A program made the position numbers and the translations under genes. Shown piece by piece: positions 44,161-54,930 of a stretch of DNA of 64,000 nucleotides. The stretch's first letter is position 1, and each line of letters begins with the position of its first letter. The DNA lies in contig JACAAK010000009.1 in the NCBI GenBank assembly GCA_025093985.1, positions 2,728,001-2,792,000 of the forward strand, written 5' to 3'. The stretch comes from Calvatia gigantea (lineage: Eukaryota; Basidiomycota; Agaricomycetes; Agaricales; Lycoperdaceae). The notes below the pieces were generated by a model. It was not told where the DNA came from, did not search any database, and saw nothing but the letters and a program-made list of their open reading frames with translations.

Positions 44161-47100
44161 CGGGTTCAGCGGCATCAGCGCAGCCCTGGTCACGAGTCAT
44201 CACGGGAAAGACCATGCGTGAATTCATCGGCTGCTCGAATACCCACTGATCGCCCACTGACCAATAGATGATTGAAGCCTGAAGAACGCAATTTTCTGGC
44301 GAGGCTCCAACTCGATATCGAGGAATTGCTTGAAGACCCTTATCCAGGAATTCAAATATTTACACGCAGTGAGGATGCCACGCGGTTTTGTCTGGTCCTC
44401 ATACGATCCAAGAGTCCCTGGCAAGGCTTGAACGTGCATCTCGAGGTCCCTCTCCCAGAAAACTGGGTAACTTCGCGCTTCTTGGCCCGCAGCACCTATG
44501 ATTGACTTATCTCTAGCCATTGGGTTTTCCCGAAATTAAAGGCATTCGACACTTGGAGCATCCATTCTTGGACGAATTATCGTATATCCCGTGCTGGAAA
44601 TTCCGCCCAGAACACCTGCCCCCTGGTTATAGATGGTAAGCTGTATATCAACTTCGCACTGTGCTTTAGATAATCTGCCCTCATGTAGGGGTTTGGCAAC
44701 CCCTCTGCGAGCCCTGTTCATCCAACTGTTAAGGCTTTTCTCGGATCACCGGGTATGGTACTCGTTTACTCCTGGAGAATGCTTTATTCAGCTCAACATT
44801 ACTGTATCAAAGGTTACATGCCCAGTTCGATGGATCCAGCTAAGTCGGACTATCATCCTTGATAAACCCACCGACAAATACTATCTGCAAGGGCGACCTC
44901 AGGGACGGAAAGCAACTTGATAAGAGCTTGCAAGAGGCACTGTATTGAGAGTGGCAAGCCAACCCAGGTCCGATCACCAAGCTCGAACGTTTCACTCCAG
45001 AAGATGGACTACTCCGTTCCCAAACCAAAGGACGAGCTTCGGTCTCTGATCCCCCGGAAATTTACCTTGTCGAGCGATCCAGTGCTTCCTGGTTGGAGGC
45101 CTATCGTCACATATCCGCCTTCCAATGTCCATCCTGCCCTATGGCAGCGCAGACCTCCCCGATTCTAATCACGACTCTCACTCTCCAGCGGGCGTTGACC
45201 CGGATGTCTTGCCAAGGGAACCAGAGGCGAGATGCACACTTGTCACCTAGAGATGCTCGACGATGATGTCCTCAGCATGATTGCACTTTATATCCCCACC
45301 GCCTCGCTCCTCCTTCTCATCAGCGTTTATCCATGAATGCGTTGGATTGACTCGCGAATTAAGCTCATCCCACGTCGTGAGGTTACCTGCATGATTTTCC
45401 GACAGCCAATCATGGACGTCGTTCTAGGCATCAAGATTAAGATGCGTTTATCCACTCACACACTCTTCGAGTCTGATTTTGAGTGGATCAGCATGGAAGC
45501 TCACGAGGACTATCAAAGGAACTTTCCCTACTTTTTTCCTCTTGCTTTCAATCACAATCACTTCGAGCGTGCTGAGGAACACATTTGGACATCGATTGAT
45601 AAGGTTACTGCCGGCACCATTGGAATATACCGATGTGGAGACTGCACGTCGGCTGCCTTCGGAACGGCACCCAACGAGCATCTCACACTAATCAGTCCGC
45701 CCTCCGAAGATCTCGTCACCCCGACCATTCATCGATCCGTCGCCGATCCGCTCGTTCCTCGCTCACTACACAACCGTCCATTTCACCTGCCATACGTCGT
45801 GTTTTAGACCACTACCCACTTTAATAAAATTTCACCGCACATCTTTCTCGTTATCGACATTTTTTTTCTAATTCAGACTCTTCGCCTCCGTAGTTGCACA
45901 TTCACTCGTTGTGTTTCAAAAATTTCAACATTTTACCACAGTTCCCTAGCCTAACCTTCATTATACTAACTCAACTCATTTGCTATACAGATTCAGTATT
46001 TGTAGATAACCGTAGAAATTGAACACCGGACAAGTTGTCTACAGTATAAATACAGTCGAGCCAGTAGAGGCTCGACACCTAGTAATTGGATACCCACTCT
46101 CTGTCTCTCGAAGTTGCTAAAAATCAAGTATCTTACCTCTCGTTCTCGTGTTGTCTCGCAGTCTCTCGTTCTCGCGTCGGCTCGCAGTCTCTTGTCTCTC
46201 TTTCCTGGACTCGTTCTCAACGACGTATCTGACGTCGTCGCTCTCGCCCCTCGTTCTCTTGTGTTCCCGGCCTCTGTCTCTCTTTTCCTGGACCCGGTTT
46301 CGAAGCCTCGTGACTGACGGACGCAGTCACACCCTATTTTCGTTGAACCGCCGCCTCATCTCTTCACCGACATCGGTGGAAGATGGGCATCTGGCCGGTG
46401 AAGTGGAGGTGGATAGAATGGGCAAACGAGAAACTAAATGGCACAACTCAAACAGTTGGAAGTGGCAGCGAAATTCAATCCCGACCCGGACATAACACGC
46501 CTATCCTGTTCTGGATGATGGAAGGCATTGTAGAAACACTCCTCATTGCCTGAGACGAAAGTGTCAAAGATGCTAGTCGGCGTACTAGCCCATTCAATAA
46601 ATTTGTCCTCCGTGACGCATCGCAAGTCGACAAGGCTATCATCAGCTACGCCCTACTTTTCCATCTTTTATTATGCCTCTACCGTTCTGACCATGACCTA
46701 TTTTGTCAAGCAGCTCGTCGTGTTCGAATGTTTAAAGACGACCCTACCTCAAGGCTGAGAAAGGTTCTTTTCCTGGTCACGGATTCATTTCCGAATTCCT
46801 CGTTACAAACATGATCGTCAATACCCTTGATCCCATCGTCGCTCCCCTCAATCATGCCCATTTGACGTTAATCATGGACTCATTCCTAGAGGAGGTCATT
46901 ACTCGGGACGTTAAGTCCCTTGGTCGGCGCGCCCCAGCGTTGATGAAGATGGAAACAAGCGAGAACGCACTTCGGATCAAAGTCACCTTTCGCAATAGCA
47001 AGCTCAATTTTCGGAAGATCATGTTCCATACCTTATTCTTGCGAACGTTTGCGCAGTTCTATACTGGGGAGGCTGGCCTTCTCAAGTTGGACAGTGATTT

Positions 47101-47366
47101 TGGGTTTCTGGAGGATGAAGCTATTGATGCACTGGTGCAAGGTGTGAAGGAGATTCATCAAGTCAACTCCTGGCCTCGATTCTTCCATGCTGTCGATTAT
47201 ACAAAGGAAGAGGCGCTGTCTGCAACTGCAGTTGTCTGAGATGTTGAGGGATACGGTGAGGGCGAGTCTGGAAAGGGGTTATCACACGCCCAGCAGCACA
47301 GAAAGTGGCTCTGAGTACTAAAGTGTTGGTATGAATAGAGCCGTTGTTGTATATATCCAGAGGAGC
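44161..47366 (+). pseudogene. UBC-like/F-box-like family protein, copy B (dead, split by a solo LTR)
   Basis: Almost base-for-base the same as copy A at an offset of 2654 bp, until the LTR at 45634. It resumes at 46367 (CCGACATCGGTGGAAG) exactly where copy A continues. It shares copy A's misplaced ATG, the three TGA stops and the 2-bp loss, so these arose before the duplication. Private changes include an extra base near 46755 (CTGAGAAAGG against CTGAAAGG) and one at 47230. The HP/Cys site of the UBC-like part (LEHPFLDELSYIPCW) is kept, as in copy A. Confidence 0.9.
45634..46366 (+). mobile_element. Solo LTR, copy 2, inserted in copy B
   Basis: A 733-bp element of the same family as 32299-33010: begins TGTGGAGACTGCACG, ends CTCATCTCTTCA, and is flanked by CCGA (45630-45633 and 46367-46370; ACCGA if the last A is host). 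Copy A gives the uninterrupted target (GTACCGACATCGG). Internal landmarks are AATAAAATT near 45822, TATAAATA at 46045-46052 as a likely promoter, and TCTCG-rich DNA at 46130-46260. Both elements lie in the same orientation and differ by many substitutions and indels. Confidence 0.92.
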
Positions 47367-48103
47367 ACATGACCCTGTTCATCCGTGGTGCAGTCTTTAT
47401 CATGCCCTTTCTTTGGGTCTAATAAAAACACTAATTTTGTTGCGATACGAGGGACATCCATGATTATCGCCTCTGTGGTTGGGTCCACCGGACCATACCA
47501 AAAACTTACATGAAGCACGACCGTTCAAAATGAATCCAAAATCTCATCCTTGGGGCCTTAGTCGCCGAGATCTGGACACCTCGCTAGCACTCAATAAACC
47601 CGGATTGTAGTCGTACAGATCCCATAAACTGGAATATGGGTTTGTGGAGGCTGGGGATCTGCGGTCCACGAAACAACATCCCTATTGATGACGTCAAGGA
47701 TCAACGCCCCGTTTTACACTCCAGACCATTTTACACAAGCACTCTTTTAATATCGCTTACATATTACTAGTAGACGTACGTCGTGCACGGACCATACAAA
47801 TGGACTATAAAACAGCTAGCTACAGTAGAAGATATTCGCTCGATTTGAGGACTGAATTGACGACACTTCTCTCTCACTCTCTGTTTGCAAGACTTCGGTA
47901 ACGAAGGTTGTTGATCCGTCAGTCCCGTGACCTTGACCTTGTCGTGACGTCACCAACATGCTTCCTTTGGTTTAGGGTCTTGAACCTCACGAACGACGGA
48001 CGCATTTGTGCTCGCTGTCCTTCAGCGCTTCCTCTAATAAAAAGAACTTCTGCTTTTCAGGTTCAGCGCAGCCCTGGTGAGTCACTCGCCACGGGAAAGG
48101 CGC
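47367..48103. other. Intergenic region upstream of copy C, with a scrap of the next F-box gene
   Basis: 47370-47577 follows 50520-50873 in order. Its last ~70 bp (47508-47577) match the 3' coding end of the minus-strand F-box/LRR gene at 50825, so the duplicated unit once reached into that gene. The rest is the copy C promoter and leader. Confidence 0.6.
47806..47812 (+). promoter_or_regulatory. Possible TATA box of copy C
   Basis: TATAAAA lies 298 bp before the ATG at 48104. A leader of this length, or a leader intron, would be needed. Confidence 0.35.
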
Positions 48104-50473
48104 ATGGACGAACACACTCATTCGGCTGCTAAGGCTCAAGTATCTACTGACCAAGCAATCATGGAGCTTGAAAGACGCCATTTTCTGGCAAGGTTCCAAC
48201 TTGACATCAAGGAATTGCTCGATGATCCTTATCCAGGAATTCAAATATTTACACACGGCGCAGATGCCACGGAGTTTTGCCTGGTCTTCACATTATTCAA
48301 GGGTCCCTGGCAAGGCCTGAACATGCATTTCCAGGTCTCCCTTCCAGAGAATTGGGTAGCTTCGTGCTTTTTGGTCCACAATATCTATTATTGACCTGTC
48401 TCTAGCCACTCGAACCCCCCGAAATCAAAGGCATTCAGCACTTGAAGCATCTACTTTTGGATGATTTGTATTATATCCAATTTAGCCCAGAACACCTGCC
48501 CCCTCGTTATAGATCGTAAGCTGTATTTCAACCCCGCGCTGTGCTTTGAATAACCTGCTCCCATGTAGGAGCCCAGCAATCCCTCTGCGGGCCCTGTTCA
48601 TTCGATTGTTAAGGCTCTTCTCGGATTGCCGGGTGCGGTGTCCTTGTTACTTCCTGGAGGGTGATGTTCAGCTCAACATTACGCGTGCCAAAAGATTACA
48701 TATTCGGGACAATGGAGCAAACCGAGGCGAACTATCATCCTTGATAAGCCCATCGACACACACTATATCCGCGGGGGTGACCTCAGGGACGGAAAGCAAC
48801 TTGATAAGAGCTTGCAGGAGGCGCTGCATCGAGAGTGGCAAGCCAACCCAGGTCCGATCACCAAGCTCGAACGTTTCACTCCAGAAGATGGACTATTCCG
48901 CTTTCAAACCAAAGGACGAGCTTCAGTCTCTGATCCCCAGGAAATTTACCTTGTCGAGCGATCCAGTGCTTCCTGGTTGGAGGCCTATCGTCACATATCC
49001 GCCTTCCAATGTCCATCCTGCCCCTATGGCAGCGCCGACCTCCCCCATTCTAATCACAACTCTCACTCCCCAGCAGGCATTGACCCGGGATGCCACACGA
49101 AGGGGATTAAAGACGAGATGCACGTTTGTCACCTAGAGATGCTCAACAACGATGTCCTTGGCATGATTGCACTTTATATCCCCACCGCCTCGCTCTTCCG
49201 TTTCATCGGCGTTTATCCACGAATGCGTTGGATTGTCTCGCGAATCAGGCTCATCCCACGTCGTGAGGTTACCTGCATGATTTTCCGACGCCCAGTCATG
49301 GACGTTGTTCTGGGAGTTAGGATCGGGATGCTTTTCTCCGCCCGCACACTCCTTGAACCTTTTTTCGAATGGATCAGTATGGACGCTTTCGAGTATTATC
49401 GAGGCCCCACTCCTTACCTTCTTCCCCTCGCTTTCAATCATGATCACTTCAAGCGTGCTGAGGAACATATCTGGGCATCGATCGATGCGATTAATGCCGT
49501 TGCCATTGAAGCGTGCCGAGTGTGGCGTGATGCATGGGCCTGGAGCGGGGGAGGGAGGTGGGAGGGGTGGGCAAACGAGAAACTTGATGGTACAGCTCAA
49601 ATACCCGGGGGTGGCGGCGAAATCCAATCTCGACTCGGACATGACCCATATCTCTTGTTCTGGATGATGGAAGGTATTGTAGAATCACTCTTTGAAGCAT
49701 ACGACAAAGGTATCAAGGTTGCTAGTCAGCGTACTAGCCCTTTCAATAAATTTACTCCCCGTGACGCATCGCAGGTCGAAAGGGCCACCACCGGCTATAC
49801 CCTCCTTTTCCATCTTTTATTATGCCTCTACCGTTCCGACCAGGGCCTGTTTTATCAGGCGGCTCATCGTGTTCAAAAGTTTCGAGATGACCCTGCTTCG
49901 AGGCTGAAGGATTCCCTTCCCGATCACGGATTCTTTTGTACCTTCCTCATCACGGCCATGATCGTTGAAACACTTGCCCCCACTGTCACTCCTCATAATC
50001 AGATCCAATTGGCATCAATCATGGGCCCCTTCATACAAGAGGTCATTATTCGGGACGTTGAATCCCTTGGTCCGCGCACTCCGGAGTTGATGGAGATGGA
50101 AACAGGCGAGAACGCACTTCGGATCAAAGTTACCTTTCGTAACAGCAAGCTCAATTTTCGGAAGACCATGTTCCATACTTTATTCCTGCGGACGTTCGCG
50201 CAGTTCTATCCTGGGGAGGCTGGGCCGCTCAAATTGGACAGCGATTTCGGGTTTCTAGAGGATGAAGCTATTGATGCATTGGTGCAAGGTGTGAAGGAGA
50301 TTCACCAGGTCAATTCCTGGCCCCAATTCTTTCATGTTGTCGGTGATGCGGAGGGAGAGGCACTGTCCGGGGCTGCATTGTCTGAAATGTTGAGAGATAC
50401 GGTGAGGATGAGCCTAGAAAGAGGTTATTACACACCCAGTGACAGCGATACAGAAAGTAGTTCTGAATCCTAA
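48104..50473 (+). CDS. UBC-like/F-box-like family protein, copy C (best preserved)
   Basis: Exon 1 48104-48355, exon 2 48406-48515, exon 3 from 48569. The N-terminal ~130 residues follow the UBC (E2) fold pattern seen in related agaricomycete proteins: FLARFQLDIKELLDDPYPGIQIF, GPWQGLNMHFQVSLPENW, PLEPPEIKGIQHLKH, PAIPLRALFIRLLRLFSD. Then comes a ~550-residue open frame with an F-box-like stretch (LEMLNNDVLGMIALYIPTASLFRFIGVYPRMRWI) and a large helical C-terminal domain ending LERGYYTPSDSD. Two cautions. The HP...Cys segment kept in copies A and B is deleted or replaced here (LLLDDLYYIQFSPEH), so E2 activity is not expected. The frame also changes by two bases between 48640 and 48720 with no good intron to explain it. 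Confidence 0.72.
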
Positions 50474-50824
50474 AGTTGTGCTGGCATGAGTAATGATCCT
50501 TGTTGTATATATCCAGAGGAAAACATAAGTCCGTTTACCCGTGGAGTGGCCTTTATCGCGGCGCGCCCCTTCTTAGGCAGAAATACGTCTTCACGATAGT
50601 ATCTTGACTTGTTCTCTGGAGTTAGGAAACGGCGCATCTTCTGAAACCTCACGAAAGTAGTCCGGGTCTAATAAGAACGTTAAATTTATTGCGATACGGG
50701 CGACATCTATGATCGTCGACTTTGTGATTAGGTCTGCCATGGACCATACTAAAAACTCACAACCACCGGCAATACCCTAACACCCACGTAGAGTTTGCTT
50801 CGTTCCGATACGAAGCACGACCGT

Positions 50825-52680
50825 TCAAACTGAATCCAAAATCCCATCCTTAGGCCCCCAGTCGCCCATATCCGGATCATACTCCCACAGCACAACGCCC
50901 TCAGAGAAATACCTCCTCAACAACCTTTTCTCCTCACTCGTCAATGGAAGCCTTTGCGGAGTCGGGCTAGAATCGTATAACACCGTGAGGAGACCACTAC
51001 TAAAGAGTGGTTTGAGGTCGTTAGCGGCTATAGAAGGTTCCATATCAGTTTCTAGGTATTTGAGGTACTTCCGATTTGATTTGTGACCCATGGAGGACGA
51101 TGACGGAAAGGAGGAAGTGGAAGGGGAGGCAAAGGGGGTGGGAAGGGAAAAATTAGGGTCGAGCCGCGATTTAAGCATATTGGTGAAATTGGACATGGAG
51201 AAGGCGAAACAACTGTGCATGCCGAGCATTTCTAGATTAGGACATTGACCTGTAAGCGGAGGAGTTTCCAGTTTGTCGTTGGGGCCGTCGACGTCTACTG
51301 GAGGGGTTTCTGCTAGTGGTGGTGATGGTGATTGGGGTGGTGGTAGCTGCGGAGGAAGTGTGAGTTTCTCCAGAACATAATCGTCAATGATAGCTGAAAA
51401 TTGTTCGTCATTCTGAATGGACAACTCTGTCAACGTGTTTTTTATTGATGGCGTTTCCAAGAGTTCGATAAGCTGTGATGGTGTGAGGATCTCGAAATAG
51501 AGATCGAGGGTGGTGATAAGACAGTTGGAGCGGCGGAGGAAGTTCATTAGGTTTTGGTGTGGCAATGCGCGCTCTACCTCTGCTTGTCCCAAGTTATGCA
51601 GTAATAGATTTCGGAGGTGGGGGAATGTGAAGGTGTCGAAGAGGAAACTGAGGACGACTGATTGGTTGTGGCCAATAAGGAGAGCTTCGAGGTTGGGATG
51701 TGTGAAGGGAGAGGTGGTACGAGTGGTACTGCCGTGTACAATGGAAGGAGGGTCCATGGCGTGTAGGAAGGAGAAAGATGCCTTCCGGAGGGAGGGTGCG
51801 TGACGTAGTATTTGCGAACAGAGTGAATATGACATAGGGTCTGTTAGTCGAAGCTCTTCGAGGGTTGACCAGGTCGTAGGAATCGGTCCAAAATCCTGCA
51901 AAAAGCGGGAACAAAAGACGTAGCGCCTGAGGTCATGAGAGGACTGGACCAGGCGTTGGAGGTGCAGTGAAGTCGGATGAGGCGAGAGATTGGGTACTAA
52001 TAATTTCAAGAGAGGTGAGGTTGGGAGTAGAAAGCTCAGGTGAATCGCCGAAGTAGTTGTTCGCGTCGTCGTCTAATGAAACTGGATAGTGAATAGAGAG
52101 GGATTGTATCTGGTGAGACGATTGTCTGATGAGTTGGTAGGATGTTGGGTGAGCGATGAATTCGGGATGCAGCTGGATATGGAGTGGCACCCCCTTGGCT
52201 CGAAGTATGCCGATCCGAAGGTATTCGGTCCCAACGTCGAGATTACTTGGCGAAAGTTCGAATGGAACTATCAAGACAATATTGGACCACAGTTTGGATG
52301 TTGTGATAGCAGCCTGATACCAAGTCCAGCAAACTTGTGTGAGGAGGAACGGCGCTTCGTTCATCCGAAGTTTTGTGTCCTTCGGGAGGCAGCGGATGAA
52401 AATGTCTGATAGAAGCTCAAATGGCAGCTTCCTCCACGGCGCGTAGAGGGATTCAACCGCGCTAATTGCGAACTGGTGGTCCTCGTGATAAACATAGCCC
52501 CGGTACCGGGAGATAGCAAGTGTGTTGGAAAGTATTTCACAGGGCCTCAGACGACGGCGGACCCGGTGTTCGAAGGAGTTGGAAAATTTGGGGGACGGTG
52601 AAGCAATCCATTTGCAGAAGGTGACTGGGCGCTGAAGCGTCTTTTCTTGATCATTTCCGGCAAGATCACTGCAGATCGAG
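50825..52680 (-). CDS. F-box/LRR protein with one frame interruption
   Basis: The coding signal begins before 52650 (EHRVRRRLRPCEILSNTLA), gives a classic F-box (LPFELLSDIFIRCLPKD...FLLTQVCWTWYQAAITTSKLWSNI), and continues into Leu-rich repeats (LVQSSHDLRRYVFCSRFLQD, WSTLEELRLTDP, HPNLEALLIG) to the stop at 50825-50827. It is unrelated in detail to the array at 6.5-13 kb. Near 51995-52015 the frame slips by one base (NLTSLEIIS against LKLLVPNLSPHPTSL), and no GT-AG intron in the right phase covers it. No ATG in frame was found at the 5' end, so a further first exon or decay is likely. The family normally supplies SCF substrate receptors. Confidence 0.65.
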
Positions 52681-54930
52681 GATGGTCATTGGGTTAATTG
52701 GTCGTCGGGCGGCTTGGACTTTGGAAGTTAACAAGCACAAATAATATGCAAATATCTCACAAGACTGGTGTAATCTCGCAGCAGACAAGACTAAAAGTGC
52801 CTTCGCTGCGACGATTGAACGGCAATCGCAGGACTCTTTTTCAAGCTTTTTTTTCTATCGGACTTAAAACAAAGTACATGGTTCCTCGATGACATACGGA
52901 ACCAATACATCAACGAACGCTCATCATCAAAACCCCATAGGTTGCAGATAATGGATTAATGCCGCTTTCAAACTTGAGACGTCCGGTGAGCTCTTCGGTG
53001 GTCTCGCCGGAAAATCAGCACTGGACCTTTCGGTTCCTTCCTCTTGGTCAGCCACAGGGGTTCCACTTGGTCAATCATGCATTTTCTTCCATTGTTCTGT
53101 CGGCGTGGCATACAGCGACGTCCTAGCCCGTGGAAGATGTACACTGGTTTCAAATAATGCACCGGGAACTCACGAACAGTCCTGCTGCGCCTCTTGTACT
53201 CTTGCGCGACTGTCCTTCGTCAATTGGCTACAGTACCTCCGAGGATCGAAATCTTGTAGAACTGACCCACAGATCCTGATCGCAAACTTTTAAACTATCC
53301 GCCAACTTCACACATAACCCAATTGTCAACTGGCAACCGCACCCTACTAGAATATTCGTTCTGCAGCCTCTATGCCTTCCAAGTTCAATTGGTACCGATG
53401 TACGTACACCTTGACTGCTATTGGACGTTGATCGCCCCCAGATTGCTGGACTCGGATTGCTGGACTCGGACCATCATTATCCTATACTCAAGAAGCCCCC
53501 GCGAGCATTAACGCTGCAGACCCCTGCAGACAAGCTCCATGCCCTTTCATAGCCCAGCCGGCAAACCTCATAGTGTTGACAGCTTGGATGTTGTGGAGTT
53601 CCCGCAGCTATGATGTGTACACCAACACACCCTTGGTCTTGGCTGTCAACTTTTGGCCGTATGTGTGAGAGTCCTGTGCTCCAACATATATGATACGTTG
53701 GGCGATCTGTACACCTCTTCTCGTCGCATTGTTGAAGCAGTCCAACAATGGACAGGTGCAGTGGCCGCTGGAATATCGTGTACTCGGATTCAACCTCAAT
53801 AAATCTATTCCAGCCCTCTCCGCTGGTGTCGTTACTGCTTGTTAGCTTTGTAACTATCATCCAATGCCATTGGTCGATCAGACCTAACCTTTCTGGGTGA
53901 CAGCGCATGAGCTAATATGATATCCTCCAGCACAATCTTCTGGAGGTTAGTCCACCTCGACACATGGAGAATCATGATCTTCGAAGCGAAATTTTTTAAC
54001 AAGTTCACCAAAAATACTATACGTAATAGGCTGGCACAAGAATATACTGTCTTCAGGACAGTAATTGTTTCATCCGCCTTGACTCCCTCGTTAAGCTTTT
54101 CAAGTACGAGGGGCAGAGTAAACGATAGTTGATCAAGCCAACGAGGCTGCGGTGTGTTCTGACAGATATAGTGGAGGCTTTGCAACGGCCTGATCATCAA
54201 TGTTGGATCATCATAGTTGGATGATGGATCGCAATAGGCACAAATATATTGAGAGGGCCCCCGGGGGATACTTAGTGAGTGGAAGTTACAGTATGTGATC
54301 CTATGATATCAGGTGCAGCGGACCGGGTTGGTGCTATAAGTATGTATGTGGTGGCAGAAGAGTCTCCATCGCGACAAATAGGCAGCGTGAGGCAAGACTG
54401 ACGACAATGGTTCTAGGTTCTCGAGAACCCTGCCATGCGTCGAGACCCCGACAGCGGGTTCAAACTCCGAGTTCAAGCCCATTGGTTGCTGTAGCCTCTG
54501 CACATCATCGCACATGGCGCCGAGGGCAGCACTAAGAATATGTACAACGGATCTGTGTTAGGCAAGGAGATTGTGGTGCAGGTAAAGTTTCAGAAAGGAA
54601 TGTGGGAGAGGGAGAGAAAGGGGTGGGGGGGGGGAGATTGCCGGGGTGTCTGGGGTCCATGAAGCAGTGTTTCTGTGTCGCGAAAGTGGAACTGAATTGG
54701 TCGCTGCTGCTTTTCTGTGCACCCTTCCTCGTCGTCGTCCACAGCGACAAAGTCCACTTCCTCGCTGTTCATCAGCACTCTTATTGTATACGATATACTT
54801 TTCTCTCGACATCTTTTCTTGCCTCGAGTCTTCCCACTCTTCTCCAGCGACCAGTCGCCACTGTCCACTGTTTGGACAAAACTCTTCTTCGTATCTTCCG
54901 CTCTTTCTTTTTTTCTTTGGTTAATCTTTT
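52681..54930. other. Intergenic region with a possible unassigned minus-strand gene
   Basis: No gene can be assigned in this 2.2 kb. The minus strand at 54200-53832 and 53908-53477 has overlapping frames with fairly protein-like composition (PRWLDQLSFTLPLVLEKLNEG; LIDQWHWMIVTKL). They may be exons of an unknown or decayed gene, but I cannot join them. A G10 run lies near 54630. The last 250 bp are C/T-rich, consistent with the leader of the next gene. Confidence 0.35.

Noticed and set aside
32299..46366. The two LTR copies as the two ends of one giant 14-kb retrotransposon
   Set aside because: Each has its own target duplication and its own empty site in a paralogous copy, and the DNA between them is host genes.
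54430..54490. tRNA-like T-loop (GGGTTCAAACTCC)
   Set aside because: No matching stem, D-arm or anticodon arm around it.
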